Below the pieces are notes generated by a model. It had not been told where the DNA came from. It saw only the letters and a list, made by a program, of their open reading frames with translations, and did no database searches. From positions 1-5,411 of the forward strand of contig JAFKJZ010000237.1 of assembly GCA_017305815.1 (NCBI GenBank): a stretch of 5,411 nt of DNA, in the 5' to 3' direction. Origin of the DNA: Hyphomicrobiales bacterium (GTDB lineage Bacteria; Pseudomonadota; Alphaproteobacteria; Rhizobiales; Kaistiaceae). Of the stretch, positions 1 to 5,411 are shown piece after piece. The translations under genes and the position numbers were made by a program. Numbering within the stretch: the first letter of the stretch is position 1; each line of letters opens with the position of its first letter.

Positions 1-1027
1 TCCAGGTCTCGCGCGGGCCGGGCAGGCGGATCTCGGCGAGCGCCGGGTCGATGTCGACACGGATGTTCGCCGCCGGCGGGCTGGTCGAGACGATTTCCGC
101 CAGCAGGTCGGAGGCCCGGTGCGACAGCGTCCGTGCGACCGGGCTTTCCGCCTCGAGCTTGGTCAGAGCCAGCAGCTGGCGGACCAGCCGCGTCGTGCGG
201 TCGACGGAGACGAGGATCTGCGACAGCGCGTGGTCTCGCACCGCCGGGTCGGAGGCGGCGCGCGCGATCTGGGTCTGGGTCTTCAGCCCGGCGAGCGGCG
301 TGCGCAGTTCATGCGCCGCGAAGGCGGCGATCTCGCGCTCGTGCCGGCGCGCCGCCTCGACCTTGTCGAACAGCGCGTTGAGCGCTTCGGCGGGCGGCTG
401 CAGTTCCGTCGGCAGCTTGCCGGCGTCGAGCGGGCGCATGTCCTCGGCGTCGCGCTGCTCGAGGTCTTCGGCCATGTCGCGAAGCGGCCGCAGCCCGCGT
501 CCGAGGCTCGCCCAGATCAGCAGGCCGAGCACCGGCAGCATCAGCAGCGCCGGCGCCAGCAGGCCGATGATCAGGTCGGTGACGAGCTTCTGGCGCAGGC
601 CGATGCGGTCGCCCACCATGACGCGCACGCGCTTGACCGGATCTTCGATCGAATAAACGCGCCAGGATTCACCGGCGACGACCCGGTCCGAATATCCGTC
701 CACATTGTCGGCCAGTTGCACGGCCGGCGCGCCGGTCGAGCGGGCGACGAGCCGGCCGTCCAGCGACCAGATCTGGCAGGAGAGCTGGCGCTCATAGCTG
801 GAAGTCTCGGGCAGGAGCAGGGCCTGGCCGCCTGCACCGCCGGAGGCCGGCAGGTTGTGGCCGTCGACGAGCGAATGCACCATTCGCGCGGCTTCCTGCA
901 GCCTCGTGTCGAGCACATGCTCGAGTTCCGAACGGCTGCTGACATAGATCCACGCCCCGGCGACCAGCCAGATGATGCCGGTCGCCGCGACCAGAATGGC
1001 GAAAAGGCGCCGCTTCAGCGAGTTCAT
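1..1027 (-). CDS. QseC-like sensor histidine kinase (partial, C-terminus beyond the window)
   Basis: Inner-membrane sensor kinase expected to phosphorylate the response regulator encoded just upstream. It starts at the ATG read from 1027 and stays open to the left edge, giving about 342 residues; relatives are roughly 450 long, so the HATPase domain is outside the window. Residues about 8-29 form TM1 and about 149-172 form TM2. Between them lies a periplasmic region with a CQIWSLDGRLVARS stretch (about 84-97), which resembles the QseC-type 2CSK_N sensor domain. A HAMP-like linker follows, then the dimerisation/phosphoacceptor helix with FAAHELRTPLAGLKTQ, in which His239 is the predicted phosphorylation site. 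The start overlaps the regulator's stop as ATGA, indicating translational coupling. A lone cysteine (residue 84) sits in the sensor region. The signal it senses cannot be read from sequence. Family assignment is firm; QseC versus PmrB/BqsS/TctE orthology is not. Confidence 0.93.
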   Translation of the reverse strand, partial: MNSLKRRLFAILVAATGIIWLVAGAWIYVSSRSELEHVLDTRLQEAARMVHSLVDGHNLPASGGAGGQALLLPETSSYERQLSCQIWSLDGRLVARSTGAPAVQLADNVDGYSDRVVAGESWRVYSIEDPVKRVRVMVGDRIGLRQKLVTDLIIGLLAPALLMLPVLGLLIWASLGRGLRPLRDMAEDLEQRDAEDMRPLDAGKLPTELQPPAEALNALFDKVEAARRHEREIAAFAAHELRTPLAGLKTQTQIARAASDPAVRDHALSQILVSVDRTTRLVRQLLALTKLEAESPVARTLSHRASDLLAEIVSTSPPAANIRVDIDPALAEIRLPGPRETW

Positions 1028-1686
1028 GTCGCCGACCGGATGCGATAGCCGAGGCCGCGCACGGTTTCGACCGCAGTTCGGCCAATCTTGTTGCGCAGAT
1101 TGTGGATGTGAACCTCGACCGCGTTGCTTTCGACCTCTTCCTGCCAGCCATAGAGCCGGTCCTCGATTTCGCTCTTCGAGCGGACCGTTCCCGGCCGCTC
1201 CATCAGCGCGGCCAGCACGGAGAACTCCCGCCGCGACAGCGAGACGGGCTCGCCGGCGACGGTGACCGAGAGCGTCGATGGGTCGAGCGCGATGGCGCCG
1301 GCCTGCATCAGCGGAGCGGCGCGGCCGGCGTTGCGGCGCGCCACCGCGCGCACCCTTGCCGCCAGCTCGTCCAGATCGAACGGCTTGCCGATATGGTCGT
1401 CGGCGCCGCTGTCGAGCCCGAGGATCCGGTCGGCGGTTTCATCCAGCGCGGTCAGGAGCACGACCGGCGTCGTGTCGCCCGCGCCGCGCATCTCGCCGAG
1501 CACGTCGAGGCCGGAGCCGTCCGGCAGCATCCGGTCGAGCACGATCGCGTCGAAGCGCGAGGTGGCGAGCGCCGCGCGCGCATCGGCGCAGGTCGCGACG
1601 CCATCGACGGTCACGCCGCCGAGCGCCAGGCCGACCTTGATGCCGTCGAGAAGGATCGGGTCGTCTTCGACGACGAGAACGCGCAT
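1024..1686 (-). CDS. OmpR-family response regulator, QseB/PmrA-like
   Basis: DNA-binding response regulator of 220 residues, the usual length for the OmpR/PhoB family. The receiver domain (about 1-115) has the acidic pocket E7-D8-D9, phosphoacceptor Asp51 in VLDRMLPDGSG, Thr79 in LLTA and Lys101 in GKPFD. A winged-helix domain (about 127-218) contains LSRREFSVL, then YGWQEEVESNAVEVHIHNLR, a signature typical of the QseB/PmrA/TctD branch, and ends in TVRGLGYRIR. The start read from 1686 is supported by a purine-rich AAAGGG ribosome-binding site about 8 bases upstream. It is first in an operon with the sensor kinase and is divergent from dsbD. A CTTAAG-N5-CTTAAG box 70 bp upstream of its start fits the DNA target of this branch, so autoregulation and control of dsbD are likely but unproven. 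Confidence 0.96.
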   Translation of the reverse strand: MRVLVVEDDPILLDGIKVGLALGGVTVDGVATCADARAALATSRFDAIVLDRMLPDGSGLDVLGEMRGAGDTTPVVLLTALDETADRILGLDSGADDHIGKPFDLDELAARVRAVARRNAGRAAPLMQAGAIALDPSTLSVTVAGEPVSLSRREFSVLAALMERPGTVRSKSEIEDRLYGWQEEVESNAVEVHIHNLRNKIGRTAVETVRGLGYRIRSAT

Positions 1687-1814
1687 TCTCGTTTCCCTTT
1701 GCCTGCTTGCCTTTGCGAGGCTGTTGCCAGATCGCGTCCGGTATTCCGTCCGCGCCTTAAGGCTGGCTTAAGGTGGCGATCTCATGTCGCTCCTCGCAAT
1801 CACACGGGGTCGCG
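1687..1814. promoter_or_regulatory. Divergent promoter region between the two-component operon and dsbD
   Basis: This 128-bp non-coding gap separates the start of the response regulator (minus) from dsbD (plus), so promoters for both operons are expected here. The clear elements are the tandem CTTAAG box at 1756-1772, the regulator's ribosome-binding site near 1691-1700, and a short GGGG at 1806-1809, 5 bases before the dsbD ATG. On the minus strand GGAATAC (1741-1747) is a weak -10 candidate. I see no convincing -10 on the plus strand, and no good -35 elements, as is common for promoters activated by an OmpR-type regulator. Promoter positions are therefore inference. Confidence 0.6.
1756..1772. 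promoter_or_regulatory. CTTAAG-N5-CTTAAG box (PmrA/QseB/BqsR-type operator)
   Basis: Two perfect CTTAAG hexamers at 1756-1761 and 1767-1772 are separated by GCTGG, giving an 11-bp repeat period, one helical turn, as OmpR-family dimers require. The pattern matches the published PmrA box (YTTAAK-N5-YTTAAK) and the BqsR site (TTAAG-N6-TTAAG). CTTAAG is its own reverse complement, so the box reads equally well toward both divergent operons. The encoded regulator belongs to the matching branch, so it is the natural candidate to bind here. The site is AT-rich in a GC-rich region, which makes chance occurrence unlikely. Binding itself is inferred. Confidence 0.8.
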
Positions 1815-3701
1815 ATGCCGCAAAAGCTGATTCACCGTACGATCCTCGCGATCGTCTGTCTCGTTGCGCTGCTTGGCGGCGCGGCCGTCGCCAAGGTTCC
1901 GCTGCCGGTCGACGACGCGTTCCGCCTGCAGGTCGAGCGCGATGCCAAGGCCGGCCTCCAGCTCGAATGGCAGATCGCGCCGGGCCACTACCTCTATCGC
2001 GAAAAGATCCTCGTCGCCGGCGACAAGGCGCTTGTCGTGACCACGCCGCCGGGCGAGATGAAGGACGATCCGAACTTCGGATCGACCGAAATCTACCACA
2101 ACCAGATCACGGCGCGGCTCGGCGAGACGCAGTCTTCGGGCTCGCTCCGCATCACCTACCAGGGCTGCGCCGAGGACGGCATCTGCTATCCGCCGGTGAC
2201 AAAGGCGCTCGATCTCGCGTCGCTCGCGCTGAGCGACGTCGAAACCGGATTCGGCTTTGGCGCTCCGGAGGGCGGGGCCCCGGAGACGGCTCCCGCGACG
2301 ACCGCCGTGACGCAGGCCTCCTTCGCGGATGCCGGCGCTCCGGCCCAGGTCCCTGGAATCCCGGTGGCGTCCGATTCCGCCTCGCTGATGTCCGGCAATC
2401 TGGCCTGGACGCTGGTCGCCTTCCTCGGCTTCGGGCTGCTCTTGTCTCTTACGCCCTGCGTCTTCCCGATGATCCCGATCCTCTCCGGCATGCTGGCGCG
2501 CTCCGGAGAAAGCCTGTCGGCGCGGCGCGGTTTCGCGCTTTCTTCCGTCTATGTCGTTGCCATGGCGCTGGCCTATGGCGCGCTCGGCCTCGTCGCCGCT
2601 TGGTCGGGAGAGAACCTGCAGGTCGTGCTGCAGGCGCCTTGGGCGCTCGGCCTGATGGCGGCGGTCTTCGTGCTGCTCGCCTTGTCCATGTTCGGTCTGT
2701 TTGAACTGCAGGCGCCGGCGCGCTGGAGCGGATGGATCGCCGGCCGCACGCAGGGCCGCGCCGGATCGGTCGCCGGGGCGGCCGCGCTCGGCTTCGGCTC
2801 GGCGCTGATCGTCGGGCCCTGCGTCACGCCGCCGCTCGCAGCGGCGCTTCTCTATGTCGCCCAGACCGGCGATGGCGCGCGCGGCGCGGCGGCGCTTTTC
2901 GCGCTCGGCCTCGGCATGGGCCTGCCCCTGATCGTGTTCGGCACCTTTGGCGGCCGCTTCCTGCCGAAATCCGGCGCCTGGCTGGTGCGGGTCAAGCAGG
3001 CCTTCGGCATCATCTTCCTCGGGCTTGCCGCCGCCATGGTGCTGCGCGTCCTGCCCGGGGCCTTTGCCTTGCCCGTCTGGGGCGTCGGCGCGCTCGGCGC
3101 CGCCGTGTTCCTGGGCGCGTTCGATGCGCTCGACGCGACGACCGGATCCTGGCGGAGACTGCGGAAATCGGCCGGCCTGGCAGCCGCCGTCTATGGCGCG
3201 GCGCTGATCGTCGGCTTCGCCGGCGGAGCGACCGATCCCATGCGCCCGCTCGCCTTTCTCGCCGGGGCGGGAGCCGCCCCCGTAGCGGCATCGCCGGCGC
3301 TGGTCGTGCACTCGGAAGCCGCTTTCGACCAGGCGGTGTCGGCGGCCGAGGCGGATGGCCGCCCCATTCTCGTCGCCTTTACCGCCGACTGGTGCACCGT
3401 GTGCAAGTCGAATGACCGCGTCCTGGCCGAGCCCGGCCTTGCGACGCCGCTGTCGAACGTCGCCTTAATCAAGGCCGATGTCACCCGGGACGGCGAGGAC
3501 AGCCGACGGCTGATGCGGCGCTTCGGCGTCGTCGGGCCGCCGACGATGTTTCTGCTTGGCCCGGCCGGGGCGGAGATCGCCGGCTCGCGCCTGATCGGGG
3601 CGGTTTCCCTCGCCGACCTCACCCAACGTCTCGAGCGTATCGAGCAGCCTGGTCGCGTTGCCCCCGAGCCGACCGCTTTTCCAGAATGGAGTCCCTCATG
3701 A
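1815..3701 (+). CDS. dsbD: Thiol:disulfide interchange protein DsbD
   Basis: Inner-membrane electron transporter that passes reducing equivalents from cytoplasmic thioredoxin to periplasmic thiol proteins. From the ATG at 1815 it is 628 residues, somewhat longer than E. coli DsbD. Residues 1-26 are a Sec signal peptide ending AAVA. The periplasmic alpha domain carries the cysteine pair in QGCAEDGICYPP (Cys118, Cys124) and a cap loop ending NFG (Phe88). About eight membrane segments (roughly 194-471) include TPCVFPMIPIL (Cys215) and VGPCVTPPL (Cys336), the transmembrane redox pair. The C-terminal thioredoxin-like gamma domain has ADWCTVCK (Cys527, Cys530), so all six catalytic cysteines are present. 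The alpha domain is short, arguing for DsbD over ScsB. An in-frame GTG at 1773 would put 14 residues before the signal peptide and abuts the operator, so 1815 is preferred. The stop overlaps the next gene's start. Confidence 0.96.
   Translation: MPQKLIHRTILAIVCLVALLGGAAVAKVPLPVDDAFRLQVERDAKAGLQLEWQIAPGHYLYREKILVAGDKALVVTTPPGEMKDDPNFGSTEIYHNQITARLGETQSSGSLRITYQGCAEDGICYPPVTKALDLASLALSDVETGFGFGAPEGGAPETAPATTAVTQASFADAGAPAQVPGIPVASDSASLMSGNLAWTLVAFLGFGLLLSLTPCVFPMIPILSGMLARSGESLSARRGFALSSVYVVAMALAYGALGLVAAWSGENLQVVLQAPWALGLMAAVFVLLALSMFGLFELQAPARWSGWIAGRTQGRAGSVAGAAALGFGSALIVGPCVTPPLAAALLYVAQTGDGARGAAALFALGLGMGLPLIVFGTFGGRFLPKSGAWLVRVKQAFGIIFLGLAAAMVLRVLPGAFALPVWGVGALGAAVFLGAFDALDATTGSWRRLRKSAGLAAAVYGAALIVGFAGGATDPMRPLAFLAGAGAAPVAASPALVVHSEAAFDQAVSAAEADGRPILVAFTADWCTVCKSNDRVLAEPGLATPLSNVALIKADVTRDGEDSRRLMRRFGVVGPPTMFLLGPAGAEIAGSRLIGAVSLADLTQRLERIEQPGRVAPEPTAFPEWSPS
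3688..3700 (+). promoter_or_regulatory. Ribosome-binding site and ATGA start/stop overlap
   Basis: GGAG at 3688-3691 lies 6 bases before the ATG at 3698, whose last bases form the TGA stop of dsbD. This decides the start of the downstream gene: the earlier in-frame ATG at 3686 overlaps the GGAG itself and lacks a site of its own. The arrangement implies translational coupling, so DsbD and the thioredoxin-fold protein are probably made together. Confidence 0.8.
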
Positions 3702-4327
3702 ACCGCCGTTTCTTCCTCGGTCTCGCCGCCGCCGGCCTCGCCGGCTCCTCCGCCCTGATGCTGGGCGGCAACGCCGCTTTGGCGAAGAGCGTCGACGTGA
3801 GTTCGGTGCTGCGGGACCCCGAAGCGCCGGTCGGCGGCAATCCGCGCGGCGATGTCACGATCGTCGCCTTCTTCGATTACAACTGCCCCTACTGCAAGCT
3901 TTCGGCCGTCGACCTGGCCCGCGTTGTCAAAGAGGATGGCCGCATCCGGCTCGTCTACAAGGACTGGGCCATTCTTTCGGCCGCCTCCGTCCAGGGCGCG
4001 CAATACGCGCTCGCGGCCAAGTACCAGGGCAAGTATGTCGCGGCCCACAATGCGCTGATGCGCCTTTCGGGCGGGCATCGGTCCGGCGCGGAGATGCTGC
4101 AGGCGATCAAGGCCTCCGGCGTCGACGTGAACCGCCTGCAGGCGGATCTCTCGGCGCATGGCCCGCAGATCTCGGCGCTCATGAAGCGCAACCACGCCCA
4201 GGCGCTCGGGCTCGGCATGAACGGCACGCCGACCTACCTGATCGGCGATTTCCGCACCTCGACTCTCGACTATAACGGCTTTAAGCAGGCGGTCGCCGAG
4301 GCGCGGCGCCGACAGGCGGTCAATTGA
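3698..4327 (+). CDS. Periplasmic DsbA-fold thiol oxidoreductase (Com1/ScsC-like, DsbG-type active site)
   Basis: Predicted periplasmic thiol-disulfide protein of 209 residues. The N-terminus has RRFFLG followed by a mildly hydrophobic stretch and a likely cleavage after NAALA (residue 29), a Tat-like signal. The catalytic domain begins near residue 45 with GNPRGDVTIVAFFDYNCPYCK, giving the redox pair Cys63-Pro-Tyr-Cys66. The inserted helical region includes VYKDWAILSAASV, as in Com1-like DsbA proteins, and the cis-proline loop is MNGTPTYLI (Thr177-Pro178). CPYC with Thr before the cis-proline is the E. coli DsbG combination, whereas classical DsbA has CPHC with Val. It lacks DsbG's N-terminal dimerisation domain and a ScsC-type trimerisation stalk. 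There are no other cysteines. Directly following dsbD, it is most simply a DsbD-fed reductase or isomerase, but an oxidase role cannot be excluded from sequence. Confidence 0.92.
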   Translation: MNRRFFLGLAAAGLAGSSALMLGGNAALAKSVDVSSVLRDPEAPVGGNPRGDVTIVAFFDYNCPYCKLSAVDLARVVKEDGRIRLVYKDWAILSAASVQGAQYALAAKYQGKYVAAHNALMRLSGGHRSGAEMLQAIKASGVDVNRLQADLSAHGPQISALMKRNHAQALGLGMNGTPTYLIGDFRTSTLDYNGFKQAVAEARRRQAVN

Positions 4328-4380
4328 TCCTGCCCGCCGAACCACCACTCCCATCTCCCCGAACCGGAAATCTCCCCCCG

Positions 4381-5046
4381 ATGTCCTTCGTCCCGATGCG
4401 CGCTGCCCGGCAAGCGGCCGTCGCGCTTCTGCTTCCCATCGCGCTCGCCGCCTGCGCCTCGACGGGCCCGCGTCCCGACGCCACCGCCACCCTGGTCGTC
4501 GACCCGCAGGTCGCCAGCCACTACGCGGCGATCGACACGGAGAAGTTCCCGGTTCCTGCGGTTGCGCTCGACAAGCTGAAGCCGCGCAACATCCGCACCC
4601 AGGTCGAGTATCCGACCGACCAGCCGCCGGGTACGATCGTCGTCGACCCGCATGAGCGCTATCTCTATCTCGTGCAGGAGGGCGGCACGGCGATGCGCTA
4701 CGGCGTCGGCGTCGGCAAGGCGGGGCTCGAATTCGCCGGCACCGCCAATGTCCAGTACAAGCGCCAGTGGCCGCGCTGGACGCCGACGCAGGACATGATC
4801 GCCCGCTCGCCGGAGATCAACCAGCAATGGGCGGGCGGCATGGAGGGTGGGCCTGAAAACCCGCTCGGCGCCCGCGCGCTCTACCTGTTCAAGGATGGCA
4901 AGGACACGCTCTACCGCATCCATGGCACCAACCAGCCCTGGTCGATCGGCGAGGCGGTTTCCTCCGGCTGCATCCGCATGATGAACCAGGACGTCATCGA
5001 CCTCTATGGCCGCGTTCCCGACGGCTCCAAGGTCGTGGTGCTCTGA
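4381..5046 (+). CDS. L,D-transpeptidase lipoprotein (ErfK/YbiS/YcfS/YnhG family, YkuD domain)
   Basis: Peptidoglycan cross-linking or protein-anchoring enzyme of 221 residues from the ATG at 4381. The signal peptide ends in a lipobox LAAC with Cys25 as the lipidated residue; Ala follows, so outer-membrane sorting is plausible. The YkuD domain spans about 80-221, starting PPGTIVVDPHERYLYLV. It contains the family stretches GGMEGGPENPLGARALYL, HGTNQPW (His181) and SSGCIRM, with nucleophile Cys197 and Arg199. No LysM or other wall-binding domain is present. Cys197 is the only cysteine besides the lipobox one. A weak GGAAA lies 10 bases before the ATG. A TTG at 4324 is also in frame and overlaps the previous stop, but would give an unusually long N-region before the signal. 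The gene is last in the dsbD operon, 53 bases after its neighbour, and is followed by a terminator. Confidence 0.95.
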   Translation: MSFVPMRAARQAAVALLLPIALAACASTGPRPDATATLVVDPQVASHYAAIDTEKFPVPAVALDKLKPRNIRTQVEYPTDQPPGTIVVDPHERYLYLVQEGGTAMRYGVGVGKAGLEFAGTANVQYKRQWPRWTPTQDMIARSPEINQQWAGGMEGGPENPLGARALYLFKDGKDTLYRIHGTNQPWSIGEAVSSGCIRMMNQDVIDLYGRVPDGSKVVVL

Positions 5047-5054
5047 AGCGATCG

Positions 5055-5085
5055 CGGGGCTCTCCGGCCGGAGAGCCCCGTCTTT
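5055..5085 (+). terminator. Rho-independent terminator of the dsbD operon
   Basis: An 11-bp perfect GC-rich stem (5055-5065 with 5070-5080) closes on a GGCC loop and is followed by TCTTT. It starts 8 bases after the transpeptidase stop. The T-tract is short but lies only on the plus-strand side, so the hairpin chiefly serves the dsbD operon. The convergent minus-strand gene ends at 5090 and would read into the same hairpin, which could slow transcription from that side too. Confidence 0.85.
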
Positions 5086-5089
5086 CCGC

Positions 5090-5411
5090 TTATCGCTCGG
5101 CTGGCTCCAATATGTCGCCGATGAGGCTCAGCGTGTTGCGCAGCGACGTGTCGAGATGCACGCGCATCGCTTCCATGGCGCGATCCCCGTCCCGCGCGGC
5201 GAGAGCGGCGAGGATCGCCTGGTGCTGGGCGATGGTCGTCTCGCCCGAACCGGGGCGGGGCAGCGCCAGATAGCGGCCGCGATCCATCTGCGCCTTGGAG
5301 ATATCGACCGCCCGCCACAGCATGGAGAGATTGTTGATCTCGGCGATGGTGCGGTGGAACTGGTCGTCGAGGCGGATCGCGTCGGTGTAGCGCTTGCGGC
5401 CGATCGCGGTC
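5090..5411 (-). CDS. GntR-family transcriptional regulator, FCD (FadR-type) domain, partial
   Basis: C-terminal fragment of about 106 residues, entering from the right edge in an open frame and ending at a TAA read from 5092. The visible part is the helical FCD ligand-binding domain of FadR-subfamily GntR repressors: a RLDDQFHRTIAEINNLSML helix, then TTIAQHQAILAALAARDGDRAMEAM, then RVHLDTSLRN. The Asp/His of DDQFH, the His of QHQAIL and the His of RVHL fit the metal or ligand-binding residues typical of FCD domains. The DNA-binding winged helix is outside the window. An internal ATG (read from 5323) is only a methionine within the domain, not the real start. It is convergent with the dsbD operon and shows no obvious functional link to it. 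Its ligand, usually an organic acid or sugar acid in this family, cannot be told. Confidence 0.9.
   Translation of the reverse strand, partial: TAIGRKRYTDAIRLDDQFHRTIAEINNLSMLWRAVDISKAQMDRGRYLALPRPGSGETTIAQHQAILAALAARDGDRAMEAMRVHLDTSLRNTLSLIGDILEPAER

Noticed and set aside
119..1048. Plus-strand open frame (309 residues) opposite the histidine kinase
   Set aside because: The minus strand encodes TM segments, a sensor domain and the H-box, so the plus frame is a shadow.
1696..1716. Direct repeat CCTTTGC at 1696-1702 and 1710-1716
   Set aside because: Only 7 bases, twice, partly made up of the regulator's ribosome-binding region; too short to call an operator.
1102..1830. Plus-strand open frame (242 residues) across the response regulator and the divergent promoter
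   Set aside because: It covers a complete OmpR-family regulator on the other strand and runs through the operator, with no recognisable domain.
1800..3311. Long minus-strand open frame (503 residues) opposite dsbD
   Set aside because: It lies wholly antisense to a clear DsbD with all six catalytic cysteines. The translation is rich in Arg, Ala, Gly and Glu with no recognisable domain, typical of antisense frames in GC-rich DNA.
3191..4354. Minus-strand open frame (387 residues) opposite the end of dsbD and the CPYC gene
   Set aside because: Low-complexity antisense shadow with no domain or ribosome-binding site; the plus-strand genes are well supported.
4324..4380. TTG at 4324 as the start of the L,D-transpeptidase, overlapping the previous stop
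   Set aside because: It would add 19 proline-rich residues before the lipoprotein signal. The ATG at 4381 gives a normal signal length.
4270..4923. Minus-strand open frame (217 residues) opposite the L,D-transpeptidase
   Set aside because: Antisense to a complete YkuD domain; the Arg-rich composition resembles no known family.
1..5411. Search for CRISPR arrays, insertion sequences, tRNA or rRNA genes, riboswitches and phage genes
   Set aside because: None seen. There are no regular repeats or terminal inverted repeats, and base composition looks even across the window.

Overview
The window is GC-rich and densely coded, with tightly packed genes. Its gene types (QseB/QseC-like two-component pair, DsbD, a Com1-type DsbA-fold protein, an ErfK/YbiS L,D-transpeptidase lipoprotein, an FCD-type GntR regulator) suggest a Gram-negative alphaproteobacterium, most likely Hyphomicrobiales/Rhizobiales. 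That placement is inferred from protein flavour and base composition, with no database search behind it.

Layout. On the minus strand from 1686 down to the left edge lies a two-component operon: an OmpR-type response regulator (1024-1686), then a QseC-type histidine kinase (start 1027, running off the window at base 1). The two overlap by an ATGA. A 128-bp divergent intergenic region (1687-1814) follows, carrying a perfect CTTAAG-N5-CTTAAG tandem box, the operator type bound by PmrA/QseB/BqsR regulators. On the plus strand come dsbD (1815-3701), a periplasmic thioredoxin-fold protein with a CPYC active site and Thr-cisPro (3698-4327, another ATGA overlap), and a lipoprotein L,D-transpeptidase (4381-5046). 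A strong hairpin terminator closes this operon at 5055-5085. A GntR/FCD regulator runs on the minus strand from the right edge and ends at 5090.

How the genes may work together. DsbD carries electrons from cytoplasmic thioredoxin across the inner membrane. The CPYC/Thr-cisPro protein has the active-site signature of E. coli DsbG without DsbG's dimerisation domain. The L,D-transpeptidase has only one cysteine apart from its lipidation cysteine, and that is the catalytic nucleophile. In E. coli, DsbD-fed DsbG rescues the single catalytic cysteine of YbiS-type L,D-transpeptidases from oxidation. This operon may therefore package electron source, repair reductase and client enzyme together, possibly under the divergent QseBC/PmrAB-like system. 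This linkage is the most interesting hypothesis here. It rests on gene order, motifs and known E. coli biology, not on direct evidence in this organism.
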